Shown piece after piece: positions 12,807-19,937 of a DNA stretch of 19,937 nucleotides (the stretch's first letter is position 1; each line of letters opens with the position of its first letter). This DNA comes from Rhodospirillaceae bacterium TMED167 (GTDB taxonomy: Bacteria; Pseudomonadota; Alphaproteobacteria; Rhodospirillales_A; UBA2165), in assembly GCA_002170915.1 (NCBI GenBank), contig NHHQ01000075.1:1-19937 (forward strand). The letters run 5' to 3'. The position numbers and the translations under genes were made by a program. The notes under the pieces are model-generated. The model saw nothing but the letters and a program-made list of their open reading frames with translations. It searched no databases and was not told where the DNA came from.

Positions 12807-13388
12807 ATGCAGTCTCAACGGTGGACATTTGGCCTCGCGCTCCTTTTCCTGACCGTGAGCGCAGTAACGCTGTTTGCCTGGATCCCCAATGACGTTGAGT
12901 CTGGCGTCATTGTAACCTTCCGCCGCCGGACCGCCATCGGTGATGCGATGGCGCCCACTCTGACAGCGTATGCCATCCTCATTGTTTCGTGCATCCTTGC
13001 CCTTACATCGTTCCGAAAAGGGATGACGAGCGGCGGTCCACCCGAGGGCGGCCCGGACTCATACTGCTACCGGTTTATCCTTCGACTTGCTGTTCCCTTG
13101 GTATTGGGGGTGGTTCTCATGAAATACACTGGGCCAATTGCTGTCGACTTGGTGAATGTTGTCGGTGGAGATCTTGGAACCTACCGCCTCCTCAAGGCAG
13201 CTTTCCCATACAAATATCTCGGCTTCTTGGTCGGCGGTTTTGTCATGGTCTTTGGATTTATAAGGGTGGTTGAGAACCGATTTAGCCCGAGCGCCGCATT
13301 GCTCTCCGTCCTCGCCGTTCTGGTATTGATCCTCCTATATGACGTGCCCTTCGATAATATTTTGCTGCCGCCCAACGGGGATTTCTGA
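12807..13388 (+). CDS. tctB: TctB-like small membrane subunit
   Basis: A 193-aa membrane protein with about five hydrophobic segments, near residues 8-26, 52-68, 92-108, 133-156 and 163-180. This matches TctB, the small subunit of TTT transporters, at the long end of the family range (usually ~150-190 aa). No clear Shine-Dalgarno sequence is visible before ATG 12807, which is only a few bases past the terminator T-tract, so translation may depend on read-through RNA. Its stop shares one base with the tctA start (TGATG), which indicates translational coupling. Confidence 0.8.
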   Translation: MQSQRWTFGLALLFLTVSAVTLFAWIPNDVESGVIVTFRRRTAIGDAMAPTLTAYAILIVSCILALTSFRKGMTSGGPPEGGPDSYCYRFILRLAVPLVLGVVLMKYTGPIAVDLVNVVGGDLGTYRLLKAAFPYKYLGFLVGGFVMVFGFIRVVENRFSPSAALLSVLAVLVLILLYDVPFDNILLPPNGDF

Positions 13389-14998
13389 TGGACATGCTGG
13401 ATCATATTTGGCTGGGCGTCCTCGCCGTTTTTGTGGCCGACCCGGTTTTCAGCCTTGGTCCTATCCCGGTCTCTATTACGGTTCTAATGGTGTTTCTGGG
13501 TTTTGTCCTCGGCGTGATCGTTGGGGCAACTCCCGGTCTTGGCGGTCCCAGCGTCATGGCAATTTCTCTGCCGATCCTCATTTCCATATTCGGATTTGAA
13601 GCCAGTGCCCTCTTGCCGGTTCTGGGTTTCCTCGTCGGCATCATGAAGGGGTCGACCATCGGCGGTGCGGTGCCGGCAATTTTATTTAACACGCCTGGTA
13701 CACCGGACTCCTTGATGACGACCTTCGATGGTTATCCTATGACCAAGAACGGGAAGGCGGGCAAAGCGCTCAGGGTCGCGCATTTTTCATCTGTCTCCGG
13801 TGATACGTTCTCCGATATCATCCTATTTACTGCAGCGCCAACCTTGGCGATTGTGGTCGAGCAGTTTCTCGATTTTCCAGAGAAGGCAGCATTGATTATA
13901 TTGTCACTTGCCTTCATCTCCTCTGTTGTTGGCAGCAATGTCTGGAAGGGGCTCCTGGCGGCTTTACTCGGCATGTTTTTCGCCTTTATCGGAACAGGAG
14001 AGGACGGCTACCCCCGCATGTCTCTGGGTACTGATGGTTTGGCAAATGGATTACCGTTGGTGAGTGTAATTTTAGGTGTATTGATTCTGGGCGCCATATT
14101 CGAGGGCATGGAAACTATGTGGCGGGATATCCGGGAAAAGGAGACGGTCACCGAGGTCACGATGGTAGGAGACAATAAACTGCGACTAGCAGACGTTCGC
14201 AAAATTCTCCCTTTCATTGGCACTTCCGCCTGCGTCGGCACGGTGATTGGCGCGTTGCCGGGAATTGGGTCTACCTTGGCCGCAACGCTCGGTTACGCTT
14301 GCGGAAAACGACTTCACAAAGGGAAAATACCGTTTGGCGAAGGAACGCCAGAGGGGGTTGCTGCCACGGAGGCCGCTAATAGTTCCGTTGCTGGTGCCAA
14401 TCTTATCCCGGTTCTCTCCCTTGGTATTCCCGGTAATGTCTCTGCCGTCTTTATCATTCTCGCGATGGAGTCCATCGGTGGCTTTAATCCCGGCCCGGCG
14501 GTGTTTCATTTGATTCCGGGCCAGGTGAATCCGGAGATGGTAATCGCATTCGGGTTGTTTACAGCGATGCTATTGGCCAATGCACTTAACTGGACGCTCG
14601 GCGGTATCTTTATGCGCTCCATGGGCATTATGATCCGCGTACCGAAGCAACGGTTGATGGCCGTTATTCTTTTGCTGACCTTGACGTCCATCTACGCCCA
14701 GCAGACCAGTATGTTTGCGGTGTATATCACGCTGGTTTTTGGTTTGGTAGGGTATCTGATGCGCAAACTGGATCTGTCGGTTCTGCCGTTTGTGATTGCC
14801 TTTATCTTGGCGAACAATTTGGAAGAAATCATGCGCCAAGCCTTTTCAGTGACGGGTGCCAATCCGTGGTTTCTATTTTCGAGCCCGGTCTCTATTGGTT
14901 TTATGGTCCTGACGCTGGTCGTTGTGTTGTTTTTTTCGAGGCCGAAGACGGACAGGCGTCAGACTGTATTCTCAGAAAGTGGAGTGTCCCAAAAATGA
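13388..14998 (+). CDS. tctA: TctA large membrane subunit of a tripartite tricarboxylate transporter
   Basis: A 536-aa polytopic permease, slightly longer than the usual ~500 aa, with roughly 11-12 membrane segments. Two repeated family motifs are clear: GATPGLGGPSVMAISLPI near residue 50 and its counterpart ALPGIGSTLAATLGYACGK near residue 290. They are followed by EGVAATEAANSSVAGANLIP and LSLGIPGN, the substrate/cation-path signature of TctA. It works with TctB and TctC in secondary uptake driven by an ion gradient. Its stop overlaps the next sulfatase start by 4 nt (ATGA), directly linking transport and ester hydrolysis. Confidence 0.93.
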   Translation: MDMLDHIWLGVLAVFVADPVFSLGPIPVSITVLMVFLGFVLGVIVGATPGLGGPSVMAISLPILISIFGFEASALLPVLGFLVGIMKGSTIGGAVPAILFNTPGTPDSLMTTFDGYPMTKNGKAGKALRVAHFSSVSGDTFSDIILFTAAPTLAIVVEQFLDFPEKAALIILSLAFISSVVGSNVWKGLLAALLGMFFAFIGTGEDGYPRMSLGTDGLANGLPLVSVILGVLILGAIFEGMETMWRDIREKETVTEVTMVGDNKLRLADVRKILPFIGTSACVGTVIGALPGIGSTLAATLGYACGKRLHKGKIPFGEGTPEGVAATEAANSSVAGANLIPVLSLGIPGNVSAVFIILAMESIGGFNPGPAVFHLIPGQVNPEMVIAFGLFTAMLLANALNWTLGGIFMRSMGIMIRVPKQRLMAVILLLTLTSIYAQQTSMFAVYITLVFGLVGYLMRKLDLSVLPFVIAFILANNLEEIMRQAFSVTGANPWFLFSSPVSIGFMVLTLVVVLFFSRPKTDRRQTVFSESGVSQK

Positions 14999-16440
14999 AG
15001 CCGACCAACCTCCTCTATATCATGGCGGACGAGCACAATCCGCAGATGCTTGGTTGTTATGGGCATGGTCAGGTGCAAACGCCAAACCTGGATCGGCTGG
15101 CGGAAAAGGGGGTACGGTTTACCTCTGCCTATACCAATTCCCCAATTTGCATTCCGGCGCGGGCGGCCTTCGCGACGGGGCGGTATGCCCACGAGACCCG
15201 GCATTGGGACAATGCCATGCCCTATGACGGCGAGATCAAAGGCTGGGGGCATCGATTGCAGGAGGAGGGCATCCGTGTGGAGTCTATTGGCAAACTCCAT
15301 TACCGGGGTAAAGAAGAGAACACGGGTTTTGCCAAACAACACCATCCCATGCACGTGATGGGAGGCATTGGCCAGGTATGGGGGTCCGTCCGAGACCCGA
15401 TGCCGGAGGCGCGGCCCGCGAAGATGCTCAACGAGATCGGTCCCGGTGAGTCTCACTACAATCGCTATGACCGGCTTATTGCCGACACGGGGAAGCAATG
15501 GCTGAAGGACCGCGCGTCGAGCCCGGATGATAAACCCTGGGTCCTATACCTTGGTTTTGTGGCCCCCCATTTTCCGCTGGTGGTGCCGCAACCATACTAC
15601 GACCTCTATCCGCTGGAGGGATTGCCGGGCCGGAAACTTGATCCGGAAGCAGGTTATCAACGGCATCCCTGGCTTCAGCGCCAGGATGATTTTTCTCAAA
15701 TCGACCGGTATCTGTCACCGCAACAGCGTCGCATGGCGGTCGCGGCCTATTTCGGGCTCTGCACCTATGTGGATGCGCTGATCGGCGAGGTCGTTGATAC
15801 CCTCAACGACTTAGGACTCGCCGATACCACGCGCATTGCCTATACGAGCGATCATGGCGATAATGTGGGGGCCCGCGGAATGTGGGGTAAATCGAATTTG
15901 TACCAAGAATCTGCTGGCATTCCCTTGATTCTTAGCGGCCCGGATGTGCCGGCGGGCCATGTGTGTGAAACACCGGTCTCTTTATTGGACACCTACCAGA
16001 CGGTTCTTCAGGCGGCCGGTCTCAAGCCCACGGACGAAGAAGAGACTTTGAGCGGCTGTTCCTGGTTTGAAACGGCGGGGTCCGGGTATGATCCAGACCG
16101 CTTTGTGTTCTCGGAATATCATGCGGCGCAATCACCGACGGGCGCTTTCATGATCCGACGGGGCGACTTTAAGCTTAATTATTATGTGGACTATCAACCG
16201 GAGTTCTTTGATCTCAAAAAAGATCCGGAAGAAACTCAGAATGTTGCCGATGACCCAGCATATGGGGCCCGTGTGCAGGAATTCACGGCGGCTCTGCGCG
16301 ACATCTGCGATCCAGAGGAAACAGACCGTCGCGCCAAGGACGATCAAAATGATTTGATCGAGCGCTTTGGGGGCCGCGAAGCCGCTCTCAATACTGGGAC
16401 CCCGGGGGCAACCCCCGTACCGGGGCAGGGGCATGAATAG
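14995..16440 (+). CDS. Type I (formylglycine) sulfatase, second copy
   Basis: A 481-aa cytoplasmic enzyme from ATG 14995 (MKPTNLLYIMADEHNPQ), overlapping the tctA stop, with GGAG 11 nt upstream. The activation motif is CIPARAAFATG (C52-x-P-x-R56). Other core elements are the metal-site ADEH near the N-terminus, TSDHGDNVGARGMWGKS, and the late FSEYHAAQSP. There is no signal peptide. It is only distantly similar to the sulfatase at 6652, so the two probably have different ester substrates or act in sequence. Genetic coupling to the TctCBA transporter suggests that its substrate enters through that system. Confidence 0.9.
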   Translation: MKPTNLLYIMADEHNPQMLGCYGHGQVQTPNLDRLAEKGVRFTSAYTNSPICIPARAAFATGRYAHETRHWDNAMPYDGEIKGWGHRLQEEGIRVESIGKLHYRGKEENTGFAKQHHPMHVMGGIGQVWGSVRDPMPEARPAKMLNEIGPGESHYNRYDRLIADTGKQWLKDRASSPDDKPWVLYLGFVAPHFPLVVPQPYYDLYPLEGLPGRKLDPEAGYQRHPWLQRQDDFSQIDRYLSPQQRRMAVAAYFGLCTYVDALIGEVVDTLNDLGLADTTRIAYTSDHGDNVGARGMWGKSNLYQESAGIPLILSGPDVPAGHVCETPVSLLDTYQTVLQAAGLKPTDEEETLSGCSWFETAGSGYDPDRFVFSEYHAAQSPTGAFMIRRGDFKLNYYVDYQPEFFDLKKDPEETQNVADDPAYGARVQEFTAALRDICDPEETDRRAKDDQNDLIERFGGREAALNTGTPGATPVPGQGHE

Positions 16441-16638
16441 CTTTATTACCTGTTCTGATCCGCGGGCGTACAAACGCCACGTCAGAAGATGTAAATGCGG
16501 TTGTCTCCATATCTTGCAATGCGGAAGAGCGTAGCGAAGTTTGTGCGCCGGGCAAGGCCGCTCGGAGAACCACCGGTACTCGAAAACCCGATCCGTTCGC
16601 GCTATCACATAGGTTCGAAAACAGGCGGAGTGAGAGAC

Positions 16639-17408
16639 GTGAGAAATTGGGTGCGGTTTGAGAAGGATGGTGTGGCGGGCTTTGGCACGCTCGACGGAGA
16701 TGACATCGCAGTGCATGACGGTGATATGTTCGCCAGCGCGACGGCGTCCGGAGAGACGGTTTCTTTGAATGCGGTGGCGCTGCTGACACCCTGCGTACAG
16801 AGCAAATTCATTGCGTTGTGGAACAATTCGCGGACGGCCGCGGAAAAGCGGGGCTGGAGCAGCCGGATTATCCCCTGTTCTTCCTCAAACCCTCGACGAC
16901 ATATCTCGCGCCCGGCGGTGTTATCCGCAAGCCGGCCGCATATGACGGCCGCGTGATCTACGAAGCCGAATTGGGCATCGTCATCGGCAAGCCTGTGAGC
17001 AACGTGGATGAAGCCGCCGCCGCCGCCGCAATCTTCGGCTACACCTGCGTCAACGACGTGACGGCGATGCAATTACTCAACGCAGACCCTAGTTTTCCCC
17101 AATGGGCGCGCGCGAAAGGCTTCGACACATTCGGTGCGTTCGGACCGGTAATCGTGACCGATACGGACGTCTCCGGCAGCGCGATCCGGGCCGAGCTCAA
17201 CGGCCGTGAACGGCAGAATTATCCCGTGTCTGATCTGTTCATGCAGCCCGCGGAGATTGTCGCCATGCTGTCCCAGTCCATGACCCTGGAGCCCGGATAC
17301 CTGATTGCTTGCGGCACCGGACCGGGCGCGTTGCCCATGAAGCCGGGGGCGATCATCGACGTCATTATCGACGGTATCGGTACCCTCTCGAACACCTATG
17401 AGGATTGA
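16639..17408 (+). pseudogene. Fumarylacetoacetate-hydrolase family gene with a frameshift
   Basis: The gene starts at GTG 16639 (VRNWVRFEKDGVAGFGTL), with GGAG 8 nt upstream. The first frame runs to ALWNNSRTAAEK. The rest of the family sequence (GLEQPDYPLFFLKPSTTYL, EAELGIVIGK, NDVTAMQLLNADPSFPQW, GTGPGALPMKPG) continues in another frame. One missing base in the run GCGGAAAAGCGGGG near 16840-16850 explains the shift. FAH-family enzymes (acylpyruvases, fumarylpyruvate hydrolases, oxaloacetate-type decarboxylases) cleave C-C bonds late in aromatic catabolism using a metal held by an E-x-E cluster, partly visible as EAE. The frameshift sits in an A/G run, so a sequencing error is as likely as a true lesion. 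Confidence 0.8.
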
Positions 17409-17411
17409 CCG

Positions 17412-17867
17412 GTGACGGTACGTTTTCCGCCGTTCGACCTCGACAATCTCCCCGCCGACGCGCGGGTCGTGTACGACCGGATCATGACCGAACGCGGCTA
17501 TGTTCCGGGTTCCTACTAATTTTGGTTGGCCTCGCCCGGGTTTGCCGACAGGATCGAGCCGGTTGAGGAGTTTTTGCGTCACGGGGTATCTCTGGAAGAG
17601 CGGCTGGTTGAGGTCGCCGTCCTCGTCGTCGCCAAACACTGGCGCGCGCAATATGTCTGGACGTCCCACGGACCGGCGGCGGAGAAGGCCGGTGTGGCGC
17701 CCACCATCGTCGAGGCCATCCGCGCGGGCGACGCCACCGAGTTTGAGCAGGCTGACGAGGCGGTCTGTTATCGGTTTTGCGCCAGTATGATGGCTGGACA
17801 GGGCGTGGATGATTCACTTTGGGTCGAAGCCTAGGACACGTTCGGTGAGACCGGCGTCACCGAGTTG
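17412..17867 (+). pseudogene. Carboxymuconolactone decarboxylase-like gene with two in-frame stops
   Basis: From GTG 17412, 3 nt after the FAH-family stop, one frame reads VRFPPFDLDNLPADARVVYD and then YVPGSY, TAA (17517-17519), FWLASPGF. It continues through LEERLVEVAVLVVAKHWRAQY to VEA, TAG (17832-17834), DTFGETGVTEL. Both stops interrupt sequence that otherwise matches the CMD/AhpD-like fold (helical, with the A-K-H-W-R-x-Q-Y motif). The redox CxxC of true AhpD is absent. After about 17867 the similarity is lost. The two stops make it a likely decaying gene. An unbroken piece of 102 aa from TTG 17526 could still be made. Confidence 0.7.
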
Positions 17868-17890
17868 AAAGTCGCCCGGTCGTTCCTTTG

Positions 17891-18313
17891 TCAGTTGAGT
17901 GGTGCTGATTTGCGGAACCGCCGGCTCCCGTAAAAACCGGCCACCATAGCCACAAGAAATATAACGGACTCTGGCCGGCCAAAAGCTAGGGAGGCGATTG
18001 CGGGTCCGGGGCAATAGCCGACGAGCCCCCAGCCAATCCCAAAAATGCCCGCACCTGTCAGAAGCTGACGGTCGATATCGGTCAGGGAGGGCATATGATA
18101 TTGAGTGTCCAAGAGCGGCCGGGATCGCTTTAAGAGGGGCCGGAATGTGAGCAAGGTGACGGCGAGACCGGCGCCCATAACGAGAATTAAACTGGGATCC
18201 CAGGTACCGGTCACGTCCAAAAACCCGAGCACTTTGGCGGGGTTGACCATTTCCGAAATGGCGAGGCCGAGACCGAAGAGAATGCCACAAATGAGAGCGG
18301 AAATATTTTTCAT
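17891..18313 (-). CDS. YeeE/YedE-family half-transporter (DUF6691-like)
   Basis: A 140-aa membrane protein starting at ATG 18313 (MKNISALICGILFGLGLAIS), with GGGGGG about 8 nt upstream. It has about four membrane helices. The motif GLVGYCPGPAIASL contains the single conserved cysteine of this half. Paired with the 141-aa protein encoded 4 nt upstream, it forms the two halves of a YeeE/YedE channel. The family includes the thiosulfate importer TsuA, which passes sulfur species via conserved cysteines. Sulfur-compound transport is therefore the family-based expectation. No BigR regulator, sulfurtransferase or persulfide dioxygenase is nearby. Confidence 0.85.
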   Translation of the reverse strand: MKNISALICGILFGLGLAISEMVNPAKVLGFLDVTGTWDPSLILVMGAGLAVTLLTFRPLLKRSRPLLDTQYHMPSLTDIDRQLLTGAGIFGIGWGLVGYCPGPAIASLAFGRPESVIFLVAMVAGFYGSRRFRKSAPLN

Positions 18314-18317
18314 CTGA

Positions 18318-18743
18318 CTAGCCCCCCACGATGTGTCGGGTGAAAAAGAAAGTGGCTGCACCGATAAACACAAAAGTTCCCGTGGCTACGATTGAGCGTG
18401 TTGATAACCTTGCTATACCGCAAATCCCGTGGCCACTGGTGCATCCACTTCCCATGTCTGTACCAATTCCGGTCAACAGCCCGGCCACGACGAGAGCCGG
18501 GAGAGATGTGGTGATTTCGATCTCTTGCAAGGCCCCGCCCGCCAACCGATAAAGTCCGACGCCGCCGACTAGCCCGATCAGGAATAAAATGCGCCAGATG
18601 ACATCCTTTCCCTTTGGGGAGAGCATTCCACTGGCGATGCCACTGATGCCCGCGATCCGGCCGTTGAATGCGAGAAATAAAGCGCTGGAGATGCCGATTA
18701 AGGCACCGCCAATAATCGCGCTAACGGGAGTGAAGTTTTCCAT
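18318..18743 (-). CDS. YeeE/YedE-family half-transporter, cysteine-motif half
   Basis: A 141-aa membrane protein from ATG 18743 (MENFTPVSAIIGGALIG). It has about four helices and the signature GSGCTSGHGICGIARLS, which carries two of the pathway cysteines of YeeE/YedE (TsuA-like) transporters. The start codon follows the rlmB stop with no gap (TAAATG), so expression depends on the rlmB transcript and probably on translational re-initiation. The partner half lies 4 nt downstream. Joining of the two halves into one channel is family knowledge; the transported sulfur species is not shown by the sequence. Confidence 0.88.
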   Translation of the reverse strand: MENFTPVSAIIGGALIGISSALFLAFNGRIAGISGIASGMLSPKGKDVIWRILFLIGLVGGVGLYRLAGGALQEIEITTSLPALVVAGLLTGIGTDMGSGCTSGHGICGIARLSTRSIVATGTFVFIGAATFFFTRHIVGG

Positions 18744-19523
18744 TTAAACAGAGGTCCTTTTGAGTTCATATAAGGAAATGGCTGTTGCCGCTGAGAGATT
18801 GAGGCTGTCGACGTCGCCTTGGATCGGAATGCGGACAAGAAAATCACAGGAGGCCCGCGTGAGACGCCTGAGGCCTGATCCTTCCGCGCCGAGCACCAGA
18901 ACGGTTCTCCCAGTTAACTTTGCTTCGGCCAGTGTCTGGTCTCCATCTGCGGCCAATCCCGCGCACCAGTAGTCAGCGGCTTTGAGTTCTTTTAGGGTCC
19001 GGGCCAAGTTGGAGACGCGGATAAAAGGTACTCGGTCGAGCGCGCCCGAGGCTGCTTTGGCAAGCGCGCCTGTGGCGTCTGGCGTATGACGGTCCGGTAC
19101 AATCACAGCGTCCGCGCTAAAAGCTGCGGCGGATCGTAATACCGCGCCAATATTCTGCGGATCGGTCGCTTGATCTAGCACCACAATCACGGAGTTGATG
19201 TCGGTTGCAGCCAAGACCTGACTGATATCCGTCTCTGGGAGGGGAGAAACCAGAAGCGCCGCTCCCTGATGTACGGCGCCAGGCGGGAGAAGTTTCTCGA
19301 GGTCGTGCCGCTCTATATGCTCAATGTCGAGGTCGGCGGCGGGCAACCCGTGATCGGTAGACGTAACCGCCAGTCGGTGCTTCTTCCGGGCCGGGTTGGT
19401 CAAGGCCGCCGTAACGGTGTGCGCGCCATAGAGCCAAAGCCGATCCCGCTGGCTCTGGGGAGGGCCTGGGGTCCGAGAGTTTTGCCATTTTTCTTGGGGC
19501 TTGCGCCGCTTGCTATTTTTCAT
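18744..19523 (-). CDS. rlmB: 23S rRNA 2'-O-ribose methyltransferase, SpoU/TrmH family
   Basis: About 259 aa from ATG 19523 (MKNSKRRKPQEKW); a TTG 12 nt upstream is the alternative. A basic N-terminal extension is followed by LWLYGAHTVTAAL and an RNA-binding substrate domain. The SpoU catalytic core then shows motif 1 DPQNIGAVLRSAAAF, motif 2 VLVLGAEGSGL and motif 3 IPIQGDVDSLNLSAATAISLYEL, which form the trefoil-knot SAM site. RlmB methylates G2251 (E. coli numbering) in the ribosomal P-loop. Placement next to tRNA-Tyr and tRNA-Gly, divergently, is typical of alphaproteobacteria. No strong ribosome binding site was found. Confidence 0.9.
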   Translation of the reverse strand: MKNSKRRKPQEKWQNSRTPGPPQSQRDRLWLYGAHTVTAALTNPARKKHRLAVTSTDHGLPAADLDIEHIERHDLEKLLPPGAVHQGAALLVSPLPETDISQVLAATDINSVIVVLDQATDPQNIGAVLRSAAAFSADAVIVPDRHTPDATGALAKAASGALDRVPFIRVSNLARTLKELKAADYWCAGLAADGDQTLAEAKLTGRTVLVLGAEGSGLRRLTRASCDFLVRIPIQGDVDSLNLSAATAISLYELKRTSV

Positions 19524-19623
19524 GATGGTAATCAAACTATGACAATTATTAGTCCAGGAACAGGCATTGATCCTGATAACTGAAAGAAAGGGTCATCGGG
19601 CCAGCAATGTTGCGGCTTTTGTG

Positions 19624-19652
19624 TTGACAAGTCTTTGAAAATTCTCGATAGA
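19624..19652 (+). promoter_or_regulatory. Probable promoter for tRNA-Tyr
   Basis: TTGACA (19624-19629) is a perfect -35 element. GATAGA, 17 nt later (19647-19652), is a partial -10, about 49 nt before the tRNA. It reads away from rlmB. Confidence 0.6.
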
Positions 19653-19700
19653 ACGCAATTCCCGAGGACAGACCAGAATTTCAGTGCGTCGACGCGGAAT

Positions 19701-19786
19701 GGAGGAGTGCCCGAGTGGCTAAAGGGGACGGGCTGTAAACCCGTTGGCGTACGCCTACGTTGGTTCGAATCCAACCTCCTCCACCA
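19701..19786 (+). tRNA. tRNA-Tyr (GUA)
   Basis: Acceptor arms GGAGGAG and CTCCTCC close the structure. The anticodon loop CTGTAAA has GTA at 19735-19737 on an ACGGG/CCCGT stem. There is a long class II variable arm (TGGCGTACGCCTA region), a GTTCGAATC T-loop, and an encoded CCA at 19784-19786. Confidence 0.96.
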
Positions 19787-19857
19787 CTGGTTAGTCGCCA
19801 CGGGGCGGGGGAAGAGTGAAGGAGTAAACCGGTTTTTGGAGCATTAATGTAGACTGG

Positions 19858-19931
19858 GCGGGTGTAGCTCAATGGTAGAGCAGAAGCCTTCCAAGCTTAC
19901 GACGAGGGTTCGATTCCCTTCACCCGCTCCA
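19858..19931 (+). tRNA. tRNA-Gly (UCC)
   Basis: Acceptor arms GCGGGTG and CACCCGC pair fully. The D-arm is GTAGCTCAATGGTAGAGC. The anticodon is TCC at 19890-19892 in loop CTTCCAA, and the T-arm is AGGGTTCGATTCCCT. CCA is encoded at 19929-19931. The outermost anticodon-stem pair (G-A) is a mismatch. Confidence 0.95.
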
Positions 19932-19937
19932 CTTAAT

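Noticed and set aside
16465..16478. GGCGT-ACAA-ACGCC hairpin after the second sulfatase
   Set aside because: The stem is only 5 bp and no T-run follows; too weak to call a terminator.
16132..16716. 194-aa minus-strand frame across the sulfatase end
   Set aside because: Antisense to the sulfatase C-terminus and to the FAH-family start; no coherent motif or ribosome binding site.
17842..17863. TCGGTGA/TCACCGA inverted repeat as a terminator between convergent units
   Set aside because: It falls inside the continuing CMD-like frame (DTFGETGVTEL) and has no T-tract on either side.

Overview
The window looks like a chromosomal segment of a marine-type alphaproteobacterium. This rests on the gene families present: a tripartite tricarboxylate (TctCBA) transporter, cytoplasmic sulfatases, a FAD monooxygenase, a split YeeE/YedE pair, and the order rlmB then tRNA-Tyr then tRNA-Gly, which in many alphaproteobacteria leads into tuf/secE/nusG. 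No species can be named from sequence alone. The left ~4.85 kb reads as AT-richer, patchy accessory DNA; the rest is higher-GC and ordinary in codon use.

Region 1 (1-3190) is a tightly packed, cassette-like array. It holds the tail of one, then three complete, paralogous single-TM proteins sharing an ELRQNT motif, a Rap1a/Tai-type secreted immunity-like protein, and a small TM protein, all on the plus strand. Five short copies of one tag (at 62, 441, 983, 1552 and 2463) sit exactly at gene ends, including after non-homologous genes. Read on the minus strand, every tag spells the last codons of the metallophosphoesterase gene (2463-3188) that closes the array (consensus LTYKRGR-stop). The array therefore looks like serial insertion of single-gene cassettes at the 3' end of that phosphoesterase gene, each insertion leaving a copy of the 3' end. 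In front of the three complete paralogs a perfect 8-bp stem buries the Shine-Dalgarno sequence.

Region 2 (3190-4850) is a junction zone of gene debris. It contains the C-terminal third of an EthD-like gene, two minus-strand fragments of unrecognised genes, a 68-aa two-TM protein, and a pair of related 65/69-aa proteins followed by two look-alike hairpins, the second a good intrinsic terminator.

Region 3 (4930-17867) is a catabolic and transport region. A FAD monooxygenase fused to a cytochrome b5 domain is followed by a sulfatase whose best start codon reads ATA. After an unrecognised minus-strand frame come a MarR regulator, a DUF3604/PHP-like hydrolase, TctC, an internal terminator, TctB, TctA and a second sulfatase, most with overlapping stops and starts. 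Neither sulfatase has a signal peptide, so the inferred theme is uptake of a sulfated (or related ester) organic anion followed by cytoplasmic hydrolysis. Downstream, a fumarylacetoacetate-hydrolase family gene carries a frameshift, and the adjacent carboxymuconolactone-decarboxylase-like gene carries two in-frame stops, so this end of the pathway is decaying or contains sequence errors.

Region 4 (17891-19937) contains rlmB and two YeeE/YedE-family half-transporters in one minus-strand unit, and divergently tRNA-Tyr(GUA) and tRNA-Gly(UCC).
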